A DNA stretch of 64,000 bases, from assembly GCA_040772225.1 (NCBI GenBank), contig JAXGYO010000003.1, positions 310,001 to 374,000 of the forward strand. Direction: 5' to 3'. Source of the DNA: JAAYED01 sp040772225 (GTDB taxonomy: Bacteria > Chloroflexota > Anaerolineae > UBA1429). The position numbers were made by a program, and so were the translations under genes. Positions 35,601 through 44,644 of the stretch are shown piece after piece. The notes beneath the pieces were generated by a model. The model ran no database searches and was not told the origin of the DNA. It was given only the letters and a program-made list of their open reading frames with translations. How positions within the stretch are numbered: position 1 is the first letter of the stretch; the number at the start of each line of letters is the position of its first letter.

Positions 35601-38600
35601 GGCGAGGGCGGCGCGCAGGTCCTCGGTGTGCATGTCGCGCCTGCCGAGCCAGGTCAGCGCCGCGGTGTTGGCCTCATGGAAGGTGCGTTCGATCGCCTCC
35701 CATTGCCGGTACTGGCGTGCAAGGCTCAGCAGCGTAGGCCGGTCCGGCGCGGCCAGGGTCAGGTACGCCAGCTCGCGGCTGCCGTGTGCCGGGATGGCGA
35801 TCTCGGTGCCCAGGCTGTAGATCGGGTCCAGGGTCATGCCGGTGGTGCCGGTGAGGTAGTCGGGAGAGCTCAGCGCGGCGGGATCGCGCAGGGTGCGCCC
35901 CCGCCCGACAAAGGCCATCCGATCGGATTCGTGCCGGACGGGCGCGGCCGGGTCTGTGACATCGTCGTGTTCGCGCACCACCAGCATGTGGCCCATCACG
36001 GCGGGCTGGTCCTCATTACCGTGGCCGCGACGGGAAAACACCTGCAGGTGCAGCTCCGGCACATAGCCGCTCTCGACGAACATCTTGCTGTAGGCCGGGT
36101 GGCGCATGTCCCCCGCCTGAGCGCCCAGCACCACCTCGCCGTAGGAGGTGAGCCGCAGGACGCGCGCCCGCCCCTGATCGTTGATCAGGTGCACCCGGCG
36201 CACCTCCACCGGCGCATCGGGAGAGATCGTCAGCTCTGTCGTGGCGCTGATCCCGTGCTGCATGCGGCGGTAGACCGACATGTGCGCAAAGGTGGCGGTC
36301 TGCACATTCTCGACACTGTCCGGAATGGGCAGGTAGGTGGCGGGCCATGGCGCAGAGTACTGCGGCGCAGATGCCGTCCTGGGAGCACCCTCGCTCACCT
36401 CCTGCAGGTATACCCAGGTGCCCCAGGGGTCCAGCGTGCCGTCCGAGCGCCAGCGCGTGAGATCCACACCCTTCCAGGTGCTGTACCCACCGCCCCGGCT
36501 GGAGGCCATCACGGCATAGTCGCCATTGGAGAGCAGGTTGACCCGGGGCGTCTCAGCCTGCAGTGGCTCCTGCCAGCTCGCGATGTCCACGATCTGCACC
36601 GCCGCCCGTGCCGTGCCCTCGATGCTCTGGCTCTCGGGGTGCTGCAGCGGGGCCGTCACGGGAACCTGCTCCTGCAGCAACAACTCGACGCTCTCGATGC
36701 GCGGATCGCTGTGCATGCGCTCCACCATCACGTTGCCGTTCAAATAGTTCACCAGGGACATCAGGATCATGCCCTGATGGTGCGCCATGTACTCGCGCAC
36801 CACAGCATAGGGCTGATCGGAGGGCAGCCGATCGGGCGTAAAGTCCAGGGCCTCATACAGGCCATACAGCCCTTCGGCCTGGTGACGCCGCAGGTCCGCC
36901 AGATTGCGCACCACCTCTACCGGTGCATAGCGCAACGCCAGCAGCGAGGCATAGGGCGCGATCACATGGTCGTCCGCCAGGCCGCGCTTGAACCCCAGCC
37001 CGGGGACGCCAAAAGCGCGGTACTGGTAGTTCTGGTTGGCGTCGAAAAGGTAATAACCCGACTCGGAGATGCCCCACGGGGTACCATGGGCGCGTCCGTA
37101 GGCGATCTGGTGGCGCACAGCGCCCTCGGCGCTGGCCTGCAGGAGCGTGCCGGGGCCCGTATCCAGGTAAAGGGGTGGCATCAGGTACTCGAACATGGTG
37201 GCGCTCCAGGAGAGAAGCGTGAGCACACCTTCCACCCGGGTGAGTGGGCGTCCGAGCTGTAGCCAGTGGGTGGGCGGCACCTGGCCCTGGGCGATGGCGA
37301 TGAGCGAGGCGATGCGCGCCTCTGAGGCCAGCAGGTCGTAGTAGTTGTTGTCCAGCTGGCCGGTGTCCATGTTGTAGCCGATGTGAAAGACGCGGCGCTG
37401 CGGGTGGTAGAGAAAGCCAAAATCCATCTCGTCGACCAGCGCCTCGGCCTGCGCAGCGATCTGCTCATACTGCGCGCGCAACTGCTCAGAGCGGGTCGCC
37501 GCCGCGTCCAGCGTTTCAGAGAGCCCCGAGAGCCAGTCCAGCGCCTCGCGGGCGGCTGCCTGCTCTCTCTCATCAGCGGCATCCGCGAGCCGAGCTTCCA
37601 TGACCTGTCGCAGTGCTGTGACCTCGCCCTGGCCCTGCGCGATGATAGTCCGCATCTGGCCCAGCTCGGGATTCTGTACCAGGAGCTCCTCAAGACGCGT
37701 CAGGCGGTCGTCGCAGGGGGGCCGGCGCAGTATCGCTGGCGGCGCCTGCAGGAGGAATACCCAGGGGACCATCTCTTGCAGGGTGGTCTGTACTGTCTCA
37801 TGATGCCAGGTGGCCTGCCTGGCGATGGCCTGCAGGTGGCGCAACGCGTCACGATCCAGCACGAGCGCCCGGCTGCCGATCAAGTCCGCCAGGTCCTGCG
37901 AAAAGAGTGGCCAGAAATCACCGCAGGCGATATCGCACAGGGCATACCAGCGCGCCGGATCGCTCTTGGCGTTCTGGATCTCGCGCTTGAGCGCGGCCAC
38001 GCGATCGCGGATGTTGTGGCTGAGCGCATCGTGAGGGTCGCTGCCCGGCAGGATCACCTCCAGCAGTTCGTCCAGGGTATCGCTGTAGCCCTGCCAGGCG
38101 TGCCAGCGCAGCACCGGGTTGGCGTCCATGGTACGGGCCGCGCGCGCGATGACGATCAGGCTGGCGGCCAGGTTACCGCTGTCCACCGTGGAGACATAGC
38201 GCGGGTGGAGCGGTGCCAGCGTCTCGGTGTCGTACCAGTTCAGCAGGTGGCCGCGGTAGCGCGGCAGGGCCGTGAGGGTTTCCAGCGTGGCCGAGAGGCG
38301 CGCGGCCAGTCCGAGCTGGTGCAGGTATCCCAGGTCGTACGCGGCCAGCGCCGAGGTCAGGTACAGGCCGATGTTCGAGGGCGACGTGTGATGCGCCACG
38401 ATCTCGATAGGCGTCTCCTGAAAGTGGTCCGGCGGCAGCCAGTGGTCCTGGGGCCCTACGAATTGCAGGAAATAGTTCCAGGTGTGCCGCCCCAGGCGCC
38501 GCAGTTGCGCCAGCTCGGCCTCTGACGGGGACTCGACACGCTCCACGACCGGACGGTCCAGCACCTGCACCAGAGCGGGCCCGCTCAGCCAGAGCAGCGC

Positions 38601-41378
38601 CAGCGGCGCGATCCAGAGCAAGCGGGAGAGGCTGGCATCCGCGGGGAGCGCCAGCAGGCCAACCCCGATGACGAGCAGGGTGGCGAGGGCGGCGGCGGCG
38701 AACATCACGCGGAGATCGCGCCGGCGCTGCCTTGTGGAATCCCGGGCGGCCTGCTGCGCCGTGATCCAGGTAAGCAGGTAACGGTGGCTCACCAGCAGGC
38801 GATGCAGTGTCACCAGGATCGCCTGGCAGGCAACGTAGGTATCATAGGGCAAAAAGGCCACGGCGAGGGCCAGGCGGGCCGCCTGGCGGCCCAGTGCGCC
38901 CCAGTCGAACTTCCAGGCCTGCCCGCGAATGGCTCGCGCCAGGCCCACGCGCATGCTGGTGGCCAGGGGCACGCCGTAGGCCATGGCGATGGCCAGGATC
39001 CAGAGCCAGGGATAGCCCCTCATGCCGGCGGTCGCCGCCAGAAGGAGGATCATGGCCGGCGAGATCACCGAGCGCAGCAGATTGTGAATTACCTTCCAGC
39101 GGTCGATGGCGCTCAGCTGGCAGTTGAAGCGGGACGGCGTCAGCAGCCAGGGCAGTAGCTGCCAGTCGCCTCGGATCCAGCGGTGCTGGCGCCGCGTGGT
39201 GGCGAAATACGAAGGCGGATAGTCCTCCACCATGGTAACGTCCGTCACCAGGCCGGCGCGCCCCAGGCTGCCCTCCAGCAGGTCATGGCTCAGCAGCGCG
39301 TTCTCCGGGATGCGGTTGTGGACGCTCCGCTCAAAGGCGTCGACATCATAGATGCCCTTGCCGACAAAGATGCCCTCGCCAAAGAGGTCCTGGTAGACGT
39401 CCGAGACGGCGTGGGTATACAGGTCCAGGCCGCGCCCGCCGGTGTAGATGCGCGTGAACCAGGAGAGCCCTACGCTGCCGGGGTGCACCTCCATCCGGGG
39501 CTGCAGCACGGTATAGCCGGAGACGACGCGGTCCTGGTCGTCAAACACGGCCTGGTTGAGGGGATGCGCCAGAGTCCCGATGAGCCGCCGGGCAGCGCCG
39601 GGCGGGATGATCGTGTCAGCGTCCAGGGTGATGACATAGCGCGTGGGGCGCAGGAGGGCGGCTACCTCTTCGGTGGCGCACTCGGGCAGGAAGGTGGTAT
39701 CGGTGGCGCCGCGCAGGAACTGGTTGAGCTCGTGCAGCTTGCCGCGCTTGCGCTCCCAGCCCATCCAGACGCCCTGCGCCTCGTTCCACAGCCGCCGGCG
39801 GTGGAGCAGGAAGAACCGCCGCACGGGCTGCGCCGCAACGCCATCGCCATTGGTGCGGGCATAGCGCGCGTTGAGCGTCTCGATGGCCTGCAAGGCATAG
39901 CTCAGCAGGTCCGCATCCTCGGGCCGTGTCTCGCTGTCGGCGTCGCCATAGTCGCTCAGCAAGGCAAAGCACAGCCCCCGCTGAGGGTTACTGAGGTAGT
40001 GCACCTCCAACTGCTTGATCAGATTGTCCACATCGCTGTTGCGGCTGATCAGCGAGGGCACGGCTACCAGCGTCTGGTATTCGGCCGGGATCGCGTCCTC
40101 GAACTCTAGCTTGGGCAGGCGATTGGGGGCAGAGAACTCGGTGATCACGCGGTCCACCAGGCTGCTAGCGGCAATCAGCGCCGGCGGGGCGAACGCCAGG
40201 ATGGCGATGATCAGAGCGCCGGGGGAGAGCGTCTGGTACCAGGGGACACCGGCGGAGAGAGACGCGACCGCGCCGGCGAGGGCATACAGGGCCAGGGCCA
40301 CCAGGCCAATAGCGCCCAGATACAGGGGGGCCGCCTGGCGGCGGGCCCAGCGGCCCAGGCGTTCGGCCGCACCCGGCCGGTAGCTGAGCATCCTCTCCAG
40401 CGCCTCGCGGCGCGGCCCGATCAGGTAGGTCCCGATGTGGCCGGCGGTCTCGACGCTATCTGCGGCCTGTGCGGCCGTCTCTGCCTGGGTGACGGCAGCC
40501 GTAGCCACCTGACGTTCATCCCAGCCGGCCGCCAGCGCCAGCCGCTCCACCTGCTTGCGGTACGCGTCGCGGGTATCGAAATCCATCCGCGCATACAGGC
40601 CCGCCGGGTCCTGGCGCAGAATCGCCTCATGGGCGCTGATTTCCTCGAAAAAGGTCTTCCAGTCCGTATCCGCGATGGCCCTCAAGCCCGGGACGATGTT
40701 GGCCACTGCGCTTGCGGCGTCGCCGTTGCGCGTTGCCAGAGTGCCGCCATGGGCCTCGCCCTCTGGTGCGCCCGCCGCGATTAACGGGGGTAGATCCGGG
40801 CGATCGGATGGGGCGAGCACATCCGCCAGGGTGTGGGCCAGGGCCTCCACCAGGGCGTAGCGCAGCAGGATGGGAACCGCCCACAACTCGCCCATGGTGA
40901 GCGGAACCTGTTCCTGGAGCGCGATCAGCACCGGCGCGATGACGTCCAGATGCAGGTGATAGTGCTGGCTGGTGAGCAGCTCGCGGGCTATCCCATAGAT
41001 ACGGGGCAAGCCCGCCAGCGGGCCTGCCGTTAACAGTGGGAGCCGCCGGTAGTAACCCTCGGGCAGGTCCTCGGCGATCTGCCGGACCGCCTGGCGTATG
41101 ATGTAAAAGTTGTCCAGGATCCACTCAGAGATGCTGGAGGGCACATCGTCGCTGCGGTCGCCCTCGCGCAGGCGGCGATGGGCCTCGGCCAGCCAATCGC
41201 TCAGGCGCTCCAGATCGTGGCCGGCCAGATCCCGGGCGGGTTTGATCGCCATTCCCCCGGGGCCTTTCCCTGGAGCCTGTGCCTGGCGATACCGGTCAGC
41301 GAGCGCGCTGGCCATGTCGAGAATCGCATCCTGCGAGAGACCTTCCTCCATGTGATGCCCGGTGATGGTATCGGGCAT
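32664..41378 (-). CDS. ndvB: Cyclic beta-1,2-glucan synthase-like giant enzyme
   Basis: 2904 aa, the size of NdvB/ChvB (about 2800-2870). In order: a cytoplasmic N-terminal helical region; membrane helices near 340-403; a GT84 glycosyltransferase with DAD near 587, a YDVDAFE/EDYPPS pair and QHRWIRGDWQ near 733; more membrane helices near 763-926; a glycoamylase-like domain near 1300-1540 (FGFLYHPQRRVFHIGYNMDTG, MAHHQGMILMSL); and two GH94 parts, the second with the phosphorylase motif GDWNDGMNRVG near 2586. It makes, elongates and cyclises beta-1,2-glucan at the inner membrane. It starts 2 bp after the universal stress gene and shares its promoter. No exporter gene lies nearby. Confidence 0.92.
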   Translation of the reverse strand: MPDTITGHHMEEGLSQDAILDMASALADRYRQAQAPGKGPGGMAIKPARDLAGHDLERLSDWLAEAHRRLREGDRSDDVPSSISEWILDNFYIIRQAVRQIAEDLPEGYYRRLPLLTAGPLAGLPRIYGIARELLTSQHYHLHLDVIAPVLIALQEQVPLTMGELWAVPILLRYALVEALAHTLADVLAPSDRPDLPPLIAAGAPEGEAHGGTLATRNGDAASAVANIVPGLRAIADTDWKTFFEEISAHEAILRQDPAGLYARMDFDTRDAYRKQVERLALAAGWDERQVATAAVTQAETAAQAADSVETAGHIGTYLIGPRREALERMLSYRPGAAERLGRWARRQAAPLYLGAIGLVALALYALAGAVASLSAGVPWYQTLSPGALIIAILAFAPPALIAASSLVDRVITEFSAPNRLPKLEFEDAIPAEYQTLVAVPSLISRNSDVDNLIKQLEVHYLSNPQRGLCFALLSDYGDADSETRPEDADLLSYALQAIETLNARYARTNGDGVAAQPVRRFFLLHRRRLWNEAQGVWMGWERKRGKLHELNQFLRGATDTTFLPECATEEVAALLRPTRYVITLDADTIIPPGAARRLIGTLAHPLNQAVFDDQDRVVSGYTVLQPRMEVHPGSVGLSWFTRIYTGGRGLDLYTHAVSDVYQDLFGEGIFVGKGIYDVDAFERSVHNRIPENALLSHDLLEGSLGRAGLVTDVTMVEDYPPSYFATTRRQHRWIRGDWQLLPWLLTPSRFNCQLSAIDRWKVIHNLLRSVISPAMILLLAATAGMRGYPWLWILAIAMAYGVPLATSMRVGLARAIRGQAWKFDWGALGRQAARLALAVAFLPYDTYVACQAILVTLHRLLVSHRYLLTWITAQQAARDSTRQRRRDLRVMFAAAALATLLVIGVGLLALPADASLSRLLWIAPLALLWLSGPALVQVLDRPVVERVESPSEAELAQLRRLGRHTWNYFLQFVGPQDHWLPPDHFQETPIEIVAHHTSPSNIGLYLTSALAAYDLGYLHQLGLAARLSATLETLTALPRYRGHLLNWYDTETLAPLHPRYVSTVDSGNLAASLIVIARAARTMDANPVLRWHAWQGYSDTLDELLEVILPGSDPHDALSHNIRDRVAALKREIQNAKSDPARWYALCDIACGDFWPLFSQDLADLIGSRALVLDRDALRHLQAIARQATWHHETVQTTLQEMVPWVFLLQAPPAILRRPPCDDRLTRLEELLVQNPELGQMRTIIAQGQGEVTALRQVMEARLADAADEREQAAAREALDWLSGLSETLDAAATRSEQLRAQYEQIAAQAEALVDEMDFGFLYHPQRRVFHIGYNMDTGQLDNNYYDLLASEARIASLIAIAQGQVPPTHWLQLGRPLTRVEGVLTLLSWSATMFEYLMPPLYLDTGPGTLLQASAEGAVRHQIAYGRAHGTPWGISESGYYLFDANQNYQYRAFGVPGLGFKRGLADDHVIAPYASLLALRYAPVEVVRNLADLRRHQAEGLYGLYEALDFTPDRLPSDQPYAVVREYMAHHQGMILMSLVNYLNGNVMVERMHSDPRIESVELLLQEQVPVTAPLQHPESQSIEGTARAAVQIVDIASWQEPLQAETPRVNLLSNGDYAVMASSRGGGYSTWKGVDLTRWRSDGTLDPWGTWVYLQEVSEGAPRTASAPQYSAPWPATYLPIPDSVENVQTATFAHMSVYRRMQHGISATTELTISPDAPVEVRRVHLINDQGRARVLRLTSYGEVVLGAQAGDMRHPAYSKMFVESGYVPELHLQVFSRRGHGNEDQPAVMGHMLVVREHDDVTDPAAPVRHESDRMAFVGRGRTLRDPAALSSPDYLTGTTGMTLDPIYSLGTEIAIPAHGSRELAYLTLAAPDRPTLLSLARQYRQWEAIERTFHEANTAALTWLGRRDMHTEDLRAALAAASALLYSDPERRSKAATLAANHLSQAGLWRLSISGDYPIILVEVEDAEQGDLVSQAVRMHELLAARQLKADLVILNRQPGSYAGALTDAIRSRIAREGAELRLNQRGGIFVLSLDQLQAEEIVLLRSAAGIVLQGERGALYEQLNTQPAPRTPLPALMPTQPPRRDLSDPEWPEPLALTHENGYGGFSEDGREYVIDLPSGQMTPAPWSNIIGYPEFGFMATESGSQTTWAVNSGENRLTPWSNDPVTDPTGEALYLRDEETAEIWSPTVLPAGAPVPHRIRHGAGYTLYESASHGLRQELAVYASPEDPVKLVRLRVENRMDVPRRLTATQYVEWVLGTVPHTTRRYLIPAFDAETACLTVRNPYHMELGERTAFMVASRPLHGYTADRAAFLGMGGSLARPAALGTVGLEPRVAPGGDVCGALQVHLDLAPHASDELYFVIGQGADPDHAAALAQRYRQPEAARAAWEDTQRYWDDLLGRIQVRTPEPAIDPMLNRWLLYQSLSCRLYGRSAFYQSSGAFGFRDQLQDALAWLAIEPAIARDQILNAAARQFEEGDVLHWWHPPSGRGVRTRIADNLLWLPYVAAHYVRVTGDSAILDEPVPFLSAPPLEPRERERYGEYARSAHTAPLREHCLRAIEKGSTRGPHGLPLIGAGDWNDGMNRVGLEGQGESVWLGWFLVDVLQRWAGILEELGNAPRAQSFRQRAADYTAALEKAGWDGAWYTRAFYDDGTPLGAANGDEPRIDAIAQSWAVLSGAGDPAHSRAAMAAVGERLVHPDERLSLLFTPPFDGTGHDPGYISDYPPGIRENGGQYTHAATWTAWAFAALGDGERAAALLEMLCPVGYSDSPEAIERYRVEPYVIAADVYSQPPYVGRGGWTWYTGSAGWAWRLGIEGVLGLHKEADTLRIAPAIPPAWDGYEIRYRHGEALYIIRVANPEHVAGGVREITLDGEPLPSAVIPLRDDGREHTVEVVLGG

Positions 41379-41380
41379 CG

Positions 41381-42490
41381 TTAGCGGCTCCTCGTGCTTT
41401 CGGCGGCGCGCTCCGCCTCTGTGGGCAGCGATTGCGTGCGCGGGATATCCTGCATGATCAGCAGGGGCAGCGTCCCATCCTGGATGGCGTAACGCGCCAC
41501 TGCGCCATAGGGGTGTGTGCCGCGGCTGGCATGCCCGTGGGCACAGAGCACCACCAGGTCGGCGCCGTGCTCAAGGCACAGATCCTGCAGCGCATCGATG
41601 ACACTCTCTTCCTCGACGACATGCCGGTGCACGGTAACGGGGATGCGTTCGGCAAGGTCCTGCAGGTAGGTCTGGTAGACTTCGTGCGTCTCAGCCAGCA
41701 GCCGGCCCGTCAGTTCCTTGAGCTCCCCTGTCAGGGGCACGGCATCAGGCAGCTCCGGGGGGTGAATCACCGAGAGCAACAATAGCTCAGCCTGATCCGC
41801 CTGGGCGACAGCGACTGCCGGGGGCAGGGCACACTCTGCGCGGCGCGAGCCATCCAGCGGCACGACGATCCGGCGATAGTGCAACTCGCTGGCGGCCCCC
41901 TCGGGGGATTTGTAGCTGCGGACGATGAGCACCGGCAAATAGGCCGACTCGAGGACCTTGTGCGCGACGCTGTTGACCGTCCAGCGGGAGAGGCCGCCGG
42001 AGCCGTGCGTGCTGAGCACCAGCAGATCGATCTTTTCCGAGGCACACACCTCGACGATCGTCTCAGCCGTCTTGCCTTCGAGGAGCAGCCGGCGCACACG
42101 GGCCGGAGCGCTGACCTGTGGCTCTGCGACGATGCCTGTTTCTGTGGAGACCGGCGTCTGCACACCTACGGCATCGGTCGAGGTCTCCGCCATGGGAGCT
42201 CTTTGCTCAGCAACTGCAGGGGCTGCTTGCTCACCGCCGTACGCTACTGACGCCTCGCCCAGCCCTGCACGCACGCGCTCCTCCACCTCGCGCAGGTGCA
42301 GTTCGGCGTCGGCGCGCTGAATCTGCCAGGCGAGCGGGTCAGGCGGTGCGGCGGATTGCGTGTCCGGCTCAAGCACGCGCAGCAGGATGATGTTGCTGCC
42401 TAGCGGCCGGGCTATGGCCAGGGCATGAGGGATGGCGCGCTCTGCCAGAGCCGAACCATCCAGAGGGACCAGGATATTCTTAAAGACCAT
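41381..42490 (-). CDS. Universal stress protein with two UspA domains
   Basis: 369 aa, starting at the second of two adjacent ATG codons, which fits AAGGAG better (the other is at 42493). Each half has a UspA fold: domain 1 begins FKNILVPLDGSALAERAIPHA and ends with STHGSGGLSRW...VAHKVLESAYLPVLIV; domain 2 begins YRRIVVPLDGSRRAECALP and ends with CAHGHASRGTHPYGAVARYAI. A 60-residue variable insertion in domain 1 (VAEQRAPMAETSTDAVGVQ) is unusual. The nucleotide-binding glycines are largely kept in domain 1. First gene of a transcript with the glucan synthase, suggesting osmotic or envelope-stress control. Confidence 0.9.
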   Translation of the reverse strand: MVFKNILVPLDGSALAERAIPHALAIARPLGSNIILLRVLEPDTQSAAPPDPLAWQIQRADAELHLREVEERVRAGLGEASVAYGGEQAAPAVAEQRAPMAETSTDAVGVQTPVSTETGIVAEPQVSAPARVRRLLLEGKTAETIVEVCASEKIDLLVLSTHGSGGLSRWTVNSVAHKVLESAYLPVLIVRSYKSPEGAASELHYRRIVVPLDGSRRAECALPPAVAVAQADQAELLLLSVIHPPELPDAVPLTGELKELTGRLLAETHEVYQTYLQDLAERIPVTVHRHVVEEESVIDALQDLCLEHGADLVVLCAHGHASRGTHPYGAVARYAIQDGTLPLLIMQDIPRTQSLPTEAERAAESTRSR

Positions 42491-42700
42491 CATGCTCCTT
42501 TATCGCCGCGAACGACCGTACCCCGAATATCGGGCGCCAGAGGAAGATCCTGGCGGCAGGGCGCGGGCCGGACGGAGCGTGACGCGTGGATAGCTCAAGG
42601 AGGCATGAGGCCCAGAGGCAAAAAAACGGGTGACGCAGGCGGCCCCTGAACAGCATCCGCATCCGAGTGCGTCCGGCCTGGTCGCATTGCGCTGTAACCT

Positions 42701-42729
42701 ATTATAGCACGGAGTGGGCCAGCGGACAA
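42701..42729 (-). promoter_or_regulatory. Predicted promoter of usp-ndvB
   Basis: On the reverse strand, TTGTCC (42729-42724), a 17-bp spacer and the perfect -10 box TATAAT (42706-42701). The untranslated leader would be about 200 nt, long enough to carry post-transcriptional control, though no known riboswitch was recognised. Confidence 0.6.
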
Positions 42730-42981
42730 TGCGCGGGCGCTGCGGGGGCGTACGAACGTGTGAACATGGCCATCGGAATGGCTTAACGTGTGAACGTTGG
42801 AGGTCGAAGCTCAAAGGTCGAAGGTCAAAGGTCAGGACCGGACGTTGCCGTGCGTGCCAGCGACTCGCGTGACTGACAGGGCCACCGCGATCGGCGCTGC
42901 GATACTGGCCACTCGGCGCCACCTGATCCCTGATCCTGTCTATCCTGTCCATCCCTGTTTCGATTCCGCCGTGTCTTGCCG

Positions 42982-43010
42982 TTGCGCGGGACACCCCCCT
43001 CGGGTACAAT
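42982..43010 (+). promoter_or_regulatory. Predicted promoter of yjjX, leaderless
   Basis: TTGCGC at 42982-42987, a 17-bp spacer and TACAAT at 43005-43010. The start codon at 43020 is 10 nt after the -10 box and no ribosome site is present, so transcription should begin at or within a few bases of the ATG. Confidence 0.55.
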
Positions 43011-43019
43011 GGTGTCATT

Positions 43020-43571
43020 ATGGAGAGCAGCAACGGATCCATCGTCGTCGCCATCGGGTCCACCAATCGCGCCAAGGTGGAGGCGGCGCGCCGCGCGGTG
43101 CTGGCCGCCTGGCCCCAGGCGCAGCTGGTGCCGCTGGCGGTAGGCTCGGGTGTCAGCGAGATGCCCATGACCGACGCCGAGGGGCAGCGGGGGGCCCTGG
43201 CGCGGGCTCTGGCCGCCCGGCTGGCCGCCGATGCGGACTATGGTTTGGGCATGGAGGGCGCGGTCAACGACGGCCCCGGCGGCATGATGCTCACCAACTG
43301 GGTGGTGGCCGTGGCGCGCGACGGGCGCACCAGCCTGTCCTCGGGGGGCACGCTGCCGCTGCCGGAGGTGATCGCCCGGGAGATCCGCGCCGGCGGCGAG
43401 CTCGGCCCTATCATGGATCGCATCACAGGCCAGGAGCACACCAAGCAGGGCCAGGGCGCGGCTGGCTATCTCACCCGGGGCGTGGTGCCCCGGGTGCTCA
43501 CCTTCCAGGTGGGCGTCGGGCTGGCGCTGGCGCCCTTTTTGCGGCCCGAGTTGTACAGCGAGGGTCCCTGA
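43020..43571 (+). CDS. yjjX: Inosine/xanthosine triphosphatase (YjjX/DUF84 family)
   Basis: 183 aa. The DUF84 pattern is clear: VVAIGSTNRAKVEAARRAVL at the N-terminus, PMTDAEGQRGALARAL, ADYGLGMEGAV with the conserved Glu, and MDRITGQEHTKQGQGAAGYLTRG. Members hydrolyse non-canonical purine nucleoside triphosphates (ITP, XTP), cleaning the nucleotide pool. Probable leaderless start. The SDR-like gene follows 34 bp later in the same orientation. Confidence 0.9.
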   Translation: MESSNGSIVVAIGSTNRAKVEAARRAVLAAWPQAQLVPLAVGSGVSEMPMTDAEGQRGALARALAARLAADADYGLGMEGAVNDGPGGMMLTNWVVAVARDGRTSLSSGGTLPLPEVIAREIRAGGELGPIMDRITGQEHTKQGQGAAGYLTRGVVPRVLTFQVGVGLALAPFLRPELYSEGP

Positions 43572-43605
43572 TCCTCAGGGGCTCGCCCGGACAGGAGAGC
43601 TGACC

Positions 43606-44613
43606 ATGCAAAGCCTCGTGATCGGCGCTCCGAATTTCATCGCCATGGAGCTGGTGGATGCGCTGCTGAGGCAGGGCGACGATGTGCGCGTCCTGCTGCA
43701 GCCGGGGCGCGACGCGCAGAGCCGCCCCGCCGAGCGTCTCGCCGGCTCGCGGGCGGAGACGCGGGTGCTGAACCTCACCGACAGCGCGGGCCTGGCGGGG
43801 GCCGCCGACGGCGTCGACATCATCTACTATGCCGACTGGAGCTATACCGATTGGGGCGCAGAGACGGTGGCCGTGGAGACGGCCTTCCGCGGGCTGCGCA
43901 ATGTGCTGGCCACCGCCACCCGGGCGCACGTCTCGCGGTTCGTGTACGTCAGTACGGCAGAGGTGTACGGCTTTCCTGAAGAGCCTGCGCGCGAGACGGA
44001 GCAACTGGCGCCGCCCGGGCTCCCCTATGCCGATGCCCGCGCCGAGGCCGAGATCGCCGTCTGGGATCACGCCCGGCGGGTCAAACTCCCGGTGACGGTG
44101 CTGCGGCCGGGCCCGGTGTACGGCCCCGGGGCGCAGGCCTTTGTTGTGGACGTGGTGGAGCGGCTGCGCCGGCGTCAGGTCTACCTGATCGACCGCGGCG
44201 AACACATCGCCGGCCTGACCTATGTGAGCAACCTGGTGGATGGCATCGTCCAGGCCTCCCGCGCCGAGCGGGCGGCGAACCAGGCCTATAACATCACCGA
44301 TGGGTCGAATGTCACCTGGGCGCAGTACTACTCGCGGCTGGCGGCTCTCGCCGAGCTGCCGGCGCCCGTGCAGAGTTACTCCCGGGGGCGCGCGATGTTC
44401 ATGATCGGGCTGTGGGAGCGCGCCAACGCCCTTCGGGGAAGGGATGAGCGTCCGCCTCTCACGCGGCTGGCGGTGGAGATGATGAGCGTGGACCAGCGCT
44501 ACCCCATCGACAAGGCGCGGCGCGATTTCGGTTACCGGCCCGAGGTGGATTTCGCCGAGGGCCTGCGGCGCACCGCCGCGTGGATGCGCAAGAGCGGGTT
44601 GGTGACGCACTAG
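43606..44613 (+). CDS. Extended-SDR-like NAD-dependent epimerase/dehydratase with altered active site
   Basis: 335 aa, ATG preceded by AGGAGAG. The overall fold of nucleotide-sugar epimerases is evident: FVYVSTAEVYG, VLRPGPVYGPG, YVSNLVDGIVQA, AYNITDGSNVTW. However, the N-terminal Gly motif GxxGxxG is changed to GAPNFIAMEL, and the catalytic YxxxK reads YADAR, with Arg instead of Lys. Cofactor binding and catalysis may therefore be altered or lost. It could be a structural or sensor member of the family. The tandem hairpin array begins 31 bp after its stop. Confidence 0.8.
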   Translation: MQSLVIGAPNFIAMELVDALLRQGDDVRVLLQPGRDAQSRPAERLAGSRAETRVLNLTDSAGLAGAADGVDIIYYADWSYTDWGAETVAVETAFRGLRNVLATATRAHVSRFVYVSTAEVYGFPEEPARETEQLAPPGLPYADARAEAEIAVWDHARRVKLPVTVLRPGPVYGPGAQAFVVDVVERLRRRQVYLIDRGEHIAGLTYVSNLVDGIVQASRAERAANQAYNITDGSNVTWAQYYSRLAALAELPAPVQSYSRGRAMFMIGLWERANALRGRDERPPLTRLAVEMMSVDQRYPIDKARRDFGYRPEVDFAEGLRRTAAWMRKSGLVTH

Positions 44614-44644
44614 GCGGCGTGTTCCTGGGGGCACGGGCTTGTGC

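Larger units (their letters stand above)
42491..43019. repeat. Divergent intergenic region with heptamer repeats
   Basis: Contains a long predicted leader for the usp gene (42491-42694), the usp promoter (42701-42729), and from about 42750 to 42835 tandem GAACGTGT/GGTCGAAG/GGTCAAAG heptamers to octamers. The yjjX promoter closes the region. No gene is seen. Confidence 0.7.

Noticed and set aside
34446..37262. 938-codon open frame on the plus strand
   Set aside because: Antisense shadow of the ndvB-like gene, which has all its catalytic motifs on the minus strand.
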